Shown here: piece after piece, positions 10,250 to 20,987 of the stretch
How the letters are laid out: each line of letters begins with the position of its first letter
How positions within the stretch are numbered: position 1 is the first letter of the stretch
Source of the DNA: Neostapfia colusana
Taxonomy: Eukaryota; Streptophyta; Magnoliopsida; Poales; Poaceae
Length of the DNA stretch: 64,000 bases
Assembly (NCBI GenBank): GCA_030760725.1
Contig: JASWHV010000003.1
Location: 57,426,517 to 57,490,516 of the forward strand
Reading direction: 5' to 3'
The notes under the pieces: generated by a model
Database searches by the model: none
Told to the model about the DNA's origin: nothing
Seen by the model: the letters and a program-made list of their open reading frames with translations, nothing else
Program-made: the position numbers and the translations under genes

Positions 10250-10610
10250 AGAAACACAATGTAGAGGCGAAGGCCTGATACAGATACACTTTCTACTCCA
10301 TGAACGTCTGCGAGTAATTGAGCAGACCCATCTTAATAAGGTAACTGACGGGCGTCTCGTCGTTGATGAGTATTGAAAGAATAACTATTGTCAGAGGTTA
10401 AACATATAACTTATCATTAAAATTAAGTGTATACTTTATCGTTAAAAGTTAAATATATAACTTATCACCAAAACTTAAGTATATAACTTACCGTTAAAAC
10501 TTCATATATTAATTTTATCATCAAAAGTCATACATTTAAGTTATTTTCAAAACTATTCTTTAGTTTATACAACTTTTGTCTAAAAGTTATTCCTATGGTG
10601 CGTATAAATC
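10250..10610. repeat. AT-rich stretch with degenerate ~32-bp repeats
   Basis: Between about 10390 and 10560 the motif TATAACTTATC(A/G)(C/T)(C/T)AAAA recurs roughly every 32 bp in four to five decayed units. No gene. Confidence 0.55.
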
Positions 10611-11180
10611 GTCAGAAAAAAGTAGTATTCAAATAAAAAAAGAAAAGCAGAGCGGCAGCGGTGGGGGCAGGAGGAAAAGAAGCGAGCGGCATGACGCGGC
10701 GTACTAGAAAGGGAGCGGGAACGAGGAAAGTTTTTGTCGTCACCTGCGCGGGCGCGTAACAACAAAAGAGAAGGAAGCTGTCGGCGCGCACGATTTTTAT
10801 GTCCCAAGCGCCGCCGGTTCGCAGGTTGCGGGTACGTACCCGCAGATTAGCCACGCCCACGGACCACGCTTGAACGTTCGCAAGATATGACCTTCGGAAC
10901 TCGATACTTCCCTCATCAGTCAAATTTTGATGCCAAATTTTAGGTGGCTCCGGATCGAACGTTACAAGTTCGGCGTAGTTTTGAAGAACGTTTGGTGTGG
11001 GCCCAAATGTGGCACCAATTCAAAGAACCAACGAAACTAACCATAGCATAAGGTGGCCGCATGATCAAATATGTTTCGTGAATAGAGCGGAGTCAGCGTT
11101 TATTATTGCTATTCGGTCGCTCCTGAATCGTGTTCTATTGTAACCGGGTTGAACGTATGAGACGGACTCGAAGTCCACGT
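10611..11180. other. Intergenic, nothing firm
   Basis: Short open frames exist on the minus strand (10580-10923) but show no domain or codon pattern that supports a gene. 10920-11030 resembles scattered repetitive DNA. Confidence 0.4.
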
Positions 11181-11181
11181 C

Positions 11182-11500
11182 TTACACGATAGGAATTCCG
11201 ATCTGCACAAAAAGGAGGGTGTGATGTACACCATAACGAGCGCTGGCATACACAGGCGAATGAACGAGCAAGTCAACGAAGCTACTCGCCCTTTCAATTC
11301 TGCACATAAGGAGGCAAATAAAGTTATTTAAAAACGCTTTGTATGACTGCTCATGCTCATCATTGCGTGTAGGGTCTGCCCAAGTTTGACCGTACTGCTT
11401 CACATTCTCTCCATCGTTTTTTTCTTTGAAAACGGTCAACACCAACATTATCATCAACCACGTTACTGCTACAACAACCGCGATGATCTTATTGGTTCGT
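11182..11500 (-). other. Unrecognised minus-strand ORF with a hydrophobic segment
   Basis: An open frame reads a hydrophobic stretch (IIAVVVAVTWLMIMLVLTVF) followed by a polar part (VKQYGQTWADPTRNDEHEQS). The hydrophobic stretch would make one membrane helix. No ATG at a sensible position and no family recognised; possibly a decayed exon. Confidence 0.2.
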
Positions 11501-12560
11501 GTGACGTGATCCGATATACGGTTTTACTATAGATATTGTTGAATATGCAATGCTTCTGTTCATGTTTATTGGTGCTTTTATCATGATTTACATTATGTAA
11601 TCAATAAAAGATTACCTAAACTTCTAACACTCTCACCATAATCTACTTGCTATAAAAAACAGAACAAACCTGTGTGCGTGCCTTTTTTCTGAGAGGAAAG
11701 ACGGGAGCAACCTGTGTGCGTGCCTTTACCAAATCTATTGCGAATCTCCCGAAACTTATCTCTCCGGTGGGCCGACATGCCAATCTCTTTCCGAATCCGC
11801 GCGCAACTGAAAACCTCGACGATGCCGTCAAAAGCGCACTCATGTCCGCCTCCGGGCTTGGTCGGCCTCGTCACCTGCCGCCGCATGCCTCCGACCGGAG
11901 CCAGCTCCGTGGATTTGCCATCACCGTCGGCCGTCTGAATGTCTCCTCTTCCTTCACGGTCGATCGTGCTGCTGCGCCTGCGCGCTGCTTTACGGTCAGT
12001 GGCACGCGCAAGTTGCGACAGGCAACGATCGCGCGCGTAATAAATAAAGCTTCGACGCCGAGCATGATCATCATATCTATCTGATCACCACTTGGCAGTA
12101 GTCTATATTGGCCAGCTAGCAGTGGTCGCCCGGCACTGACCGATGAGCGAGAACGGCGGCCGGGTGGGCACCAGTATCTCGTGCCGATTCGATTCGCGGA
12201 GATCGGATACGGTACAATATGCTCGCGACTACGCGTGAGTCGATCAAGGCGTTTCGCTTTGTGGAAAAAGATCGATCGACCGAGGAAGCGGATACTGCGG
12301 CGGAAACCAGTTTTTTCTGATCCAACTTCTCTCTCAAAGGTAGCGCGGCGAGAACACCCTCAAATTGTTTTAGACTTTTAGCTAAGCTGGTGCTGGAGAC
12401 AACACACAAGCAAGTGGGTTTTCTTTTCGGTCCACGAGCGAACGAGCGAGCTAGCAGCAACAGCGGCAGGGCCCGGACCGACGACATGGGTTCAAAGGTA
12501 GCCGGTCGCGGCACCACCGCTGGGGCTCCATTCTTTCCCGGTTCCATCCTATCTTAGTGG
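11500..12560. other. Unassigned region with overlapping open frames
   Basis: 11674-12084 (plus, 136 residues) and 12116-12547 (minus, 143 residues) are open but carry no recognised motif. CCTGTGTGCGTGCCTTT is repeated at about 11669 and 11711. I cannot support a gene. Confidence 0.25.
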
Positions 12561-12569
12561 CCAGATCCA

Positions 12570-12740
12570 CCGTCTCCGTTCTTTCTCTCACTTCTAAGCG
12601 CGTAGCTTTCCTGGGCTCGGCCCACCAAAGAAAAGAGACAAAGCTATCTGGGCCGGCAGCGAAAAAAAAGAGATAAAAAGGCCCACTTTTGTAGGGTTGG
12701 GCTTACTATACACATCTGTGTATAAGGCCGCGGCCTGCTG
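12570..12740. promoter_or_regulatory. Promoter-like cluster of GGCCCA / TGGGCC sites
   Basis: Several TGGGCC/GGCCCA (site II, TCP-type) motifs occur within 130 bp (GGCTCGGCCCACC, CTGGGCCGGC, AGGCCCACTT), followed by GTGTATAAGG. Such clusters mark housekeeping promoters in plants, but no downstream coding region is evident, so the call is tentative. Confidence 0.3.
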
Positions 12741-13520
12741 GCCTCCTCGTAGGCTGTCTATCATTCCGTTTTAGATCATCGTCGACTCGTCGTGTATCTT
12801 TTTTTTTTTGCGGGTGATCGTCGTCGTGTATCGAATCATCCGGCTCAACCAGTTGGTATGCATGTAAGGATTGTTTTGTTTAGTAGTGGTCATCGCGTGA
12901 CACCTCACGTGTAGCAAAACCCAATGCATCAGCAAAAGAGTTAATGGCCTTCTGTTGTATGTGTAGTCTGTAGTAATACGCAGTAAACGAGGGGATCTGG
13001 TGCCGCCTGTCTTTTGAACCCACACACAAAAATTAGTTGAGGAAGCTCGATCTGCTTCAGCAACTCAAAACTGCATCCACGTATCAGACAAGTGTATCTG
13101 CGCTGTGTGCAGTTGTGCTTTTTGTATTGCCGCCAGAGGTGTCGATATGCACGATGACCGTCAACCATTCTGATCTTTTTTGCTGATTGAAGATTTACCT
13201 GTTAGTATACGTATGTCACGAGAAGCGGACGTTAATCTAACATATCTGTAGTGTCCCGTGACATACTACCAGAGAGATCTTTTCTATTGAAAATGTATGA
13301 CAAGCTGATGAGTGTATAAGAGACAGATGGGGATCATCTTTTCTATTGCCGACTGAAAACGTATGAGTCACACCACCACGCTAAACAATGTGTTCGTTTC
13401 TGATCCGCGCGCTCGTGTAAAATTTGGCCGTTGCTTTGATACTGTTCGGACTTCAGAGTTGGGAAAAAAGTTTGAGGGCCCTGTAACTCTAGCTTCTAGG
13501 TGTGTCACGCGGTCAGAGTC
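12741..13520. other. Intergenic, upstream of MIR166
   Basis: No coding region or repeat recognised. It contains GAAAATGTATGA / GAAAACGTATGA near-repeats around 13290-13370. Confidence 0.4.
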
Positions 13521-13523
13521 CAC

Positions 13524-13600
13524 AGTATTATATCATGTCACTGATACTCGTCCCTCTCTCTTTCTCTATCTTTGTGTTTGTCTCAACTATACTTGTGTTT
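13524..13600 (+). promoter_or_regulatory. Candidate core promoter of MIR166
   Basis: A TATA-like ATTATATC (about 13526-13534) is followed by a pyrimidine patch (CCCTCTCTCTTTCTCTATC, 13552-13570), typical of plant start regions. The start site is inferred, not demonstrated. Confidence 0.35.
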
Positions 13601-13779
13601 TCCTAGTGATGTGAAAATTGAAAAATGCAGGCCTAGGACAAATCAAGCACCAGAACAACAAACACACCAAATTCTAAATCTTGGGCCGCGCATTTAACTC
13701 AACCACTCCCGCAGTGGCTGCCCCCCCACCCCTCTCTAGGGTTTCGCCGCCTGCGGCCCTTTCATCCGTCGTGATCGCG

Positions 13780-13824
13780 ATGAACGGCAGCCATGCCACC
13801 CCGGGTCTCCAACAGCGACCATAG
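13780..13824 (+). other. Short 5' ORF in pri-miR166 (possible miPEP)
   Basis: The first ATG in the proposed transcript opens a 14-residue frame, MNGSHATPGLQQRP. Some plant pri-miRNAs encode short regulatory peptides. Here this is speculation based on position only. Confidence 0.2.
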
Positions 13825-14277
13825 CTGTGTAGGTCCGACCCTCTGCCGCCGTGTCCTTGTCACCATTAAATCCAGCCTTTATGGCTGTTTAATGCCCTCT
13901 GTTTTTCTCCATGTGGTTTTACCTGTAGCCTTTCTGATGCCTAGCGTTGTGTGCCCGTTGCGACTGACAGCCGGGAGCCAGTCACATTTGGTCCGAATGT
14001 CAGTGAAAGGTCAAGCACTGGTTTGATAATCATTTTTTTAGTATCTTTTTTTCTTCTTATGTTTCCCTGACTTCAAAATTTGTGCAGCAGTCATCATTTC
14101 ACATATCATGGCCACTCGCTGGACCTTGCCACCTCTGTGCTTGTGTCTATACATACCCATGCTTCTCAGAGGCATCAGACATACCACTTGTGACTTGTAA
14201 GGGAAGAGAGCTGAGAAGGATGAGAGGGTGGTAGAGCTGAGGGGCTGGGAAGGATATGAAGCTATTTGCTTCTGAGT

Positions 14278-14298
14278 GGAATGTTGTCTGGTTCAAGG
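14278..14298 (+). ncRNA. MIR166: miR166-5p (star strand)
   Basis: 21 nt beginning GGAATGTTGT and ending TTCAAGG, the conserved passenger strand of plant miR166. Confidence 0.93.
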
Positions 14299-14362
14299 TT
14301 TTGCCTGTGGTTCGCGAGGATGATCTCTGTGCCTAGTTTTCATTCCTTGAATCTGCGGGATC

Positions 14363-14383
14363 TCGGACCAGGCTTCATTCCCC
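14363..14383 (+). ncRNA. MIR166: miR166-3p (mature guide)
   Basis: 21 nt beginning TCGGACCAGG and ending ATTCCCC, matching the canonical miR166 guide as I recall it. It targets the START-domain coding region of HD-ZIP III mRNAs. Confidence 0.96.
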
Positions 14384-14900
14384 TCAGGAATAGCTTCAAA
14401 ACACGACATCAGATCTGCCGGTTCTTTGATCTTCAACACTTTCTTTAGAGGATTCTTCACGAATCATTAGATCCATTTTAATTTTGTTTTGTTTTAAGGT
14501 GTGGTGGAGTGGTACTCGCTCTCCGCGAATCTTTCCTTGCACTTCGCGCTGTGCCTTTTTTGTTTTCCATTGTTTGTTTCGGGGTGAGGAGCAGCAAGCA
14601 GATTGGTGTAATGATGACCCGCTTTGACTCCTCTTTACACTGTGTGCCTGCCAGGTGCTAAAAGTTTTCATCATTACCTCTTGATTGGGAGAATGTTCGC
14701 CTTCTCTCTCCTCTCTCCGTTTCCTCTCTTTGCTTCTTTGTTACTAGCAACTTTGCATCTTCTTCCTCTAACCCTGTATATCTAGTCATTAACCCATGCA
14801 TGAAATAAAGCTTGGATCTGTTTGTTCTTGCTTCTCAGATGTTCATCTTTTCTAGGTTCGAGAAGAGTTTTAAATTTCTTGGTGCTGGCCCTTGCGCGGT

Positions 14901-15985
14901 TTTGAAGCGAGTGATGACTATCAAGACAAGATGCAGTATATGTGCTGATTTTCTTCGGTCATATTGGAAACCTGGAGCTATATAGTACGTGTGTTTTCAT
15001 ATTCCAAGATGAGTTCGTGTGTATTCCTCGAGGTCAAGCTGTTTACATCCATGCATGTATAATCAAGTACTCCAGGTGTTCATTGTGTCATTTCAACAGG
15101 CGCTCCGATATGATTTCCATATATGCGTGTTTAAGAATCTGTGTGGAGCTCGCTTGATGCTGTATCTAGATTTGAATTGGTCGGCTTTGTCTCCATTATC
15201 ACTTCAGTAAAACAGCGCAGTTTAATGCGAGAACATTTGGATCAAATTAATTAAGAAGGAATCTTAGATGTAACCTTATTTTTCTGCATTTTTATTGCCG
15301 TTGATTGTACTTGTAACTTCCTTCGCTTCTCAGCAAAAGGCTATGAACACACTTGAAACTGAACCTACGTTCGTAGTTCATTGTCTTCTATCATTTAGTG
15401 CCATCAAAACTTTATGAACAAAGTTTATGCGTATCCAGATCCTTCACAAATCCTCAAACACTTCTGTTGCAGTACTTAATTTTTTTATACACGATTAATT
15501 GAGTTGCATCCCTGTGTATGTGGACGCGTTTGATGTGTGTGTGTGTGTGTGTAAACAGATGATTCTTTTCTTATTTGTCCTTGCAACACAAATCCACTCA
15601 ACAAGATAGATAATGATGCGTCCTCATTTAGTTGGATGATTCATATGAAATCTGGCGAACGTATGGCATTGTTTAGACATTTCTCAGCCGTTCCTAGAAT
15701 ACTTTTGGAAAAATTTTAGTTGGCATCAGTTAATTCGGCCCTGTATCTATGCACTGCTGAATAGCTAGCTGTCTATACATGCATGAGCGTCGAAGGTTTT
15801 AGTACTTCTGCAACAGCACATGGGTGGTGAGAGACGCAAGATCGTGCATGATTCGATCGCACATACCTAGCCTATATATTGTACCTCCTATACTTTACAA
15901 AACGAAAAAGCGAAAAAGGCAAACCCGTAACTGACTAATAAGTAATCGAGTGATTTACAGATCCAGCCACCGCTGGGTAGTACCA
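14901..15985. other. Intergenic, AT-rich
   Basis: No gene supported. Contains a (TG)n tract at 15534-15552 and scattered short frames. Confidence 0.5.
15534..15552. repeat. (TG)n microsatellite
   Basis: Nineteen bases of alternating T and G. Confidence 0.95.
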
Positions 15986-15989
15986 TCAC

Positions 15990-16720
15990 TTGCGTCAAAC
16001 CGGCATAAGCGATCCTTTCTCCTCGTCGCCCTCGTGCGTGGTCGGCTTCCTCCACAGCTACGACGACGCGATGGATGAGGCGCCACGCCGGCCGTCGCCC
16101 TACTCCTGGCTGATCACCTGGCGACGCCCGGCGTGGCAAACTTCGTGGGGCAGCTCGCGCGCTTCGTGTCCTGCAGCGCCGCCGAACTCCTAGACCACTA
16201 CGACCCCATGACGTCGTCGTCGCGCAACGGCCTCGTCGTTCGTGCTCTACTGCCGGTACATCGGCCTGCCCGCGGTGGCCGGAGATCTGCGTTTACGACG
16301 CCACGACCGGCGACCGCACATTCCTTCATCCCGGAGTTCCGGGCATCAGTCAGACAGGGATCCAAGAACGGAGTTGACAACACGTTCGTCTTGCTCACTG
16401 ATGAGGACGGCATTGGCTGCTCCTTCCATCTCCTCGTCGTCGTGAATTTCACAGTGCTCAAGGATCGCACATCAGAATGTTTCGAGGTACAGAATGTATT
16501 GTCGGCCGCCGCAAAAGGCAAATGGAGCCCTGCCCCCATTGCTAGCCATCCTTGCCTACGCCGGCCCTCTCTCCAGCTACGCTGCAATACCGACGTTCTC
16601 GGTGGCATCGTCCACTGGTTAATGGACCACTCCTTGTACGTCATTGAGCGCTTCGTCATCATCACCTACGACGTCCGCACAGGCGCACAGCAACGGTAGG
16701 GGCAATCGAGTTCCCGAGCA
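15990..16720 (+). pseudogene. F-box-associated-type protein, decayed
   Basis: The plus strand reads pieces of a grass F-box/kelch-like protein in shifting frames: FSSSPSCVVGFLHSYDD, then SRNGLVV (typical SRNGLVLL), then PEICVYDATTGDRTFLHP in another frame. After that come FVLLTDEDGIGCSFHLLVV, FEVQNVLSAAAKGKWSP and GGIVHWLM (16340-16640). The F-box itself is not seen. At least three frame changes are needed, so it is a pseudogene. The family call rests on the order of these short motifs. Confidence 0.6.
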
Positions 16721-16981
16721 AGGATGCAGAACATATCAAGAGATGAATGAATGCTTTATTTTATCCTAATAGGTTAAGAGAAGTAGTATAAATACATATA
16801 AACCGTTAGGTTAAGAGAAACGAATGACCCATATTCATTTCAGCTCACAGTAAAGGTTCTCACAATTAAAGGCGCCTTTTGATGCTGGTGTATTTACTTG
16901 TATCTGAAGATATCTTTTACTACTAATTAACTTATCCTATTGTTTACTCAGTACTATTGAAATTAACATTATGATACTTGC
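16721..16981. other. Left flank of the CACTA element
   Basis: AT-rich, no gene. The last three bases before the element are TGC; the three after its right end are CGC, so the expected 3-bp duplication is present with one mismatch. Confidence 0.5.
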
Positions 16982-17175
16982 CACTACAAGAAACACGGTC
17001 ATTTACGACCACCAGCTTTATTTACAATGGTTCTAGGGCTGGACATCGTAAATAAAAGCATATTTACGACGGTCCAATCTAGCTCATCATAAATAACAGC
17101 TTATTTACGACGACCCTTGCTCGGCCGTCATAAATAACCTTATTTACAACGGTCACGACAACGGGCCGTCGTAAA
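16982..17175 (+). repeat. CACTA left terminal inverted repeat and subterminal array
   Basis: TIR followed by about eight copies of the core TTTACGACGG or its complement, some decayed to TTTACAATGG. Confidence 0.88.
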
Positions 17176-17540
17176 TAAGCCCTTCGCGGGCCGCTCAACT
17201 CTCCACACGCCCGCTAGCTGCCGCCCCGCCATACCACCGCAGGATGCCCCCGGCCTCGGCCGCCGCCGCCCTCGCACCCGAGGCCGTCCCCGAGCTACCT
17301 CGGCCTCCTCGGAGTTCCCTGGCGCAACCCCCGCCGCCCCCACAGCTCTCCCTCCACCGCCGCCCCACCGCAGGTCGGCCCTGGCCCCGGCTGTCGCCAC
17401 CCTCGCGCATGAGGTCGCCCCCGAGCTTCCCGGGCTGCCCCCGAGCTTCCCCGGCCTCCCCGGAGCTCCTCAATGCCACCCCCAGTCTCCCCCGCGCCGC
17501 CCCCCCGGCTTCTCGTGCGCCGTGCCGCCTCTGAACTCAA
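17176..17540 (+). other. GC-rich proline/alanine-coding-like block inside CACTA
   Basis: A plus frame from 17244 reads as Pro/Ala/Ser-rich (for example PPPPPQLSLHRRP); the minus strand is open too. Could be a captured gene fragment or a low-complexity first exon; no family recognised. Confidence 0.3.
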
Positions 17541-17554
17541 GTAATTGTGTGTTT

Positions 17555-17795
17555 TTGGTGTTTAATTTATGCAAATGGCTTGTATTGGTGTTTAATTGCA
17601 TTGTAAAATTAGTTATCTTTAATTCATGTAAATTGCTTGTATTAGTGTTAATTGCATCATAAATTTAGTTGTTTTTCATTTATGTAAATTGATTGTATTA
17701 GTGTTTAATTGTATTGTAAATTTAGTTGTCTTTAATTTATGTAAATTGCTTGTATTAGTGTTTAATTGCATTGTAAATTGTCTTTAATTTATTAA
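17555..17795. repeat. ~60-bp tandem repeat, four copies
   Basis: Units share TTGTATTAGTGTTTAATTGC and ATGTAAATTG. AT-rich and intron-like, inside the CACTA element. Confidence 0.8.
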
Positions 17796-18784
17796 TTACT
17801 TTTATTTTAGGTGATAAGTACATGTCAAATTAGATAATTTATAATTTTGTTAGTTTAATTGTTATTTATTTTCTTCATTTCATTATTTAGTCGAGATTTA
17901 TTATAAAATTGAGTGATAATTATATGCTCTCACGTGGTTAGCTATATACACCGTCGTGAGAGCATGTGTATAATAAGTTATTTACGACGGCTCCGGATTG
18001 GGGTGGTCGCTAGTACGGCAATAATTAGTATAACAACCATCGAACCGGGAACGGAGGCGAGTGGTACCGATGCAGAAGGCAAGCACTCATTGGAACACTG
18101 TGTTGTACACGATAATTTCAATAGCGGACACGGGCATTTCCTAATCCTTCTCCTTCTCTCTCTATTTCTTTCCTCTCTATCTCATTGGAACACATGAAAA
18201 ACATTGTAATGTAACCTATGCGTCACCCATCTCGAACCGGCACGTGTCATTTTCGCTACGCATGTGACACGTGTAGTTTTGTAATTGTCCCTTTTTCTGA
18301 CAGTCACGGAGTGTCTAAGAGAGTTTGCTTATGGCGTGACGCGAGAGGTCCGGATATGATTGAAGTTTCAGTTGTATAACCGCTATGTTCTCTGTTGCAC
18401 CATTTCGGGCGTGCAGTTGGAGAACTGGGTGCTTATGTTGCAGAAATTTCATCAGTGTCCGGAACCTGCGTCTCGTTGTAAGCAAGCTCTCTCGGTCACT
18501 CTTGGGTGGGTTTAGGACACGTCTTTCCTAATAGAGATATAGACACTTGATATCTAACGATGCTGATTTTGATTTGTAGGCTCAAATATGGGTGAAGCAT
18601 TAGTTAGATGTATACTGGTTAGAAAAAGAATGAAAGTCACTCAGATGATTGGGTGACCAAGACTACGGTTTGTGTGGACCGTGCTTTTTCATTAGCCAAG
18701 ATAAATAAGGTGCGGTATCCATGTAGCAGATGCTTGAATATGATGTGTTTGGACAAGAGAATGCTTTCACTAGACTTATGTACC

Positions 18785-20640
18785 TCCCGCGCCATAGTCT
18801 GATGCTGAGGCCGAGGCGCCTCCTGCGCCACAGTTGGCTGACCACCCGTCGGGGTTAACTGACCATCCTTCCGGGTCGACGGACCACCCTTATGTGTCAT
18901 CCAAGAACACAGAGGCACAAAGAAAACGACGGACCAAGAGGAGCCATTATGTGGCTCCTCCTCCAGTTCCTATAGAGGAAGCGACGTTGTCGTCTATTCG
19001 CCCTGTTGGCGGTAGGTAAGAAGCCCTTACGTTGTAGCTTTATAAAATTATGTAATGCTAAAAATCCTTGATGTAGAACTGTAGAGGACATTAGAGACAG
19101 GTTAACATTGTCTTAAGGAACCTCGTGCGTTTGCACTACCCTAGTGAGGTCCCTGACAGCGGTGACGAGCGTATCCCTGCTAAGTCATGGGATGATTACA
19201 CTCGTGCTACTGATCTGATGTACGGGACTGCTCAGGGTGGAGTGTAGGCTGACTTCTGGGTAAGTGTGTTTAATACATATTTTAAAATTTAGTTCTTCAA
19301 TAGCTAGAATGTTAACACTTATGTTTATGTCTTCTTGTAGAGACGGCACCGTTCGGCAGATCCAGCGAATGCCGACCACGTGAGAGTCGTCTTCAACAAG
19401 AACGTCAGGAAGATTGTTATGCACGCAATCTCTTATGCCCATATTCAAGTAACAAACAATTACTTGAAGAGGCATCAAGGGCAGGAGCTTGCGGCGTTCA
19501 TAGACGCCTTTGACACATACTTGACGGGGGAGTAGAACGCCGAGATAAACTAGTAGTGTTTTAATTTGGACCCTGATTTTGTAATATCAACGTTATTTCA
19601 ATCAATTACTAAATATATCTAGGTGGGGATTTCTTGGTTAGAGGACCGTCCGTAGGCTTACCGGGTCCTCTGTCGGCTGTGGTCCAGCGAGGACTTCGTC
19701 GCCAAGTCTAAGATGGCTCGACAGTGCAGAGACTCTGCTAGAGGCCATACTTGTGGTTCAAATGGTCATCTACATCTGACTAGACGAATGGTAAGGAAAA
19801 TACATACAAAAATATATTTATAGTATATTTATGCTACTGACTCGTACTCATAGAAAAACGAGCTCGGTGAATGACAGAGAGACATTCAAGTGTGGAAAAG
19901 AGGTCATAGGACAGGTGACCCTTCATAGCCCAACCAACTGTGAACTCCGGTGACGATAGCTCGACTGGTTAGTGCTCGAGTTGATTTATGTTATTTGTAA
20001 CTAACATTGCTATTGACATGTTTTATGTATTGCTTGTATTTGTAGGAGAAGTATGGGAGGAGACAGTTAAGATTCACGGCGAAGACTACGATTGCAGAAC
20101 GCTCATCAACGTCGTGTATGCGAGCTGTGACAGTAAAGCACATGGATGGTGAAATGGTAACTATTTTTCTTTCTAACAATTCGAGCTACATTATCTTACT
20201 CTAAATCTTTTTTTATAGTTTTGTCATTTTTATGGAGTGGTTGACTCGAGGGAGGCAAGGCCTTTGAGGGGCTTCTCCTCGCAGTCTTCGTCCGCTAGAC
20301 CCATCTGGCGGATGTCGTATAGGGATCTGCAGCTCCAGAGTGTCCAGGAGGAGCTACGCCTTACACAGAAGAAGCTCTAGAAGCAAGATGCGCTTGTCAA
20401 GGCTAGAGAGGAGTATCAAGGTAGCTACTTGGCGCAGATGCAAATGGCGATATAGGTAAGAACTTAAAATACTAAACATCTATATCATTTAATTATTATT
20501 AATGTGTTAATGCTTTGCTATCACAAGCCTTAGCTCAACAATATGGGCAACAGGTTTCCATTCCCTCATGGCAGCTGCCGATGGAGCATCAGATGTCGCT
20601 GAGCCACAGATGCCTTCTTCAGCGGCACAGGTAAGTAACA
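18785..20640 (+). pseudogene. CACTA-encoded TNPA-like (Ptta/En/Spm, Transposase_24-type) gene, decayed
   Basis: Exon-like blocks separated by GT..AG introns: about 18785-19018 (RRTKRSHYVAPPPVPIEEAT), 19100-19258 (VLRNLVRLHYPSEVPDSG, SWDDYTRATDLMYGTAQGG), 19341-19535 (VFNKNVRKIVMHAISYAHIQ, VTNNYLKRHQ), 19622-19790 (WSSEDFVAKSKMARQCR), 20046-20157 (RSSTSCMRAVTVKHMDGEM), 20225-20455 (LQSVQEELRLTQKKL). The W..EEF...S..AR.NR pattern and the VTNNYLKRH-like motif match the plant Ptta/En/Spm transposase-associated family. Several in-frame stops and missing codons make it dead. This protein class usually binds the subterminal repeats; the catalytic partner is absent. Confidence 0.7.
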
Positions 20641-20982
20641 CTTCTTGAAATCAAAAAAATTAGATTATTATAGCAAACTGAGCCAAAATTAGTCAAACAT
20701 AGCCAAACATTGACAAACTTAGTTATATTTAGGATAATTTAGCCAGGCTTGCTCTTCTACCTCGTCATAAGTAAAGTTAGTGAAACATACACTTTTGAAG
20801 CTAAAACTTGTCTAAAAACACTTGTGCATTACAGGGATCAGCGGCGGAGGCTCACACTCCGTCGCGAGAACGACATTCCAAGCTTCGGAGGTAGCGTACG
20901 TGGGAGTGTGTATCATTGTAACTCTTATATTTAAAACTATTGCAATGTGATGTTATATGTTTATTTTTGTATCTGCCTGTGA
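20641..20982. other. CACTA internal sequence up to the element A insertion
   Basis: AT-rich with short repeats of TAGCCAAAC / TAGTCAAAC; possibly the last intron and exon of the TNPA-like gene (CAGGGATCAGCGGCGGAGG). Confidence 0.4.
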
Positions 20983-20987
20983 GCTGG
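20983..20987. repeat. TSD of element A, left
   Basis: GCTGG, identical to 52227-52231. Confidence 0.85.

Larger units (their letters stand above)
14257..14398 (+). ncRNA. MIR166: pre-miR166 stem-loop
   Basis: The base of the stem is TGAAGCTATT (14257-14266) pairing with AATAGCTTCA (14389-14398). CTGAG/CTCAGG pairing carries on up to the miR166-5p/miR166-3p duplex. The loop spans about 14300-14360. Both arms carry the known mature sequences at matched positions with a 2-nt 3' overhang geometry, which makes the call firm. Confidence 0.95.
13560..14900 (+). ncRNA. MIR166: Putative primary transcript of MIR166
   Basis: The span is inferred from a promoter-like patch to an AT-rich tail; only the hairpin within it is certain. 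miR166 represses HD-ZIP III transcription factor mRNAs (REV/PHB/PHV class) by guided cleavage, setting leaf polarity and meristem and vascular patterning. This is established for the family. The 5' part holds a short ORF at 13780-13824. No second miR166 hairpin was seen nearby, so it is not a tandem cluster inside this window. Confidence 0.5.

Noticed and set aside
19735..19765. Possible tRNA-like GGTTCAAAT word
   Set aside because: No cloverleaf or acceptor stem around it; lies inside a TNPA-like exon.
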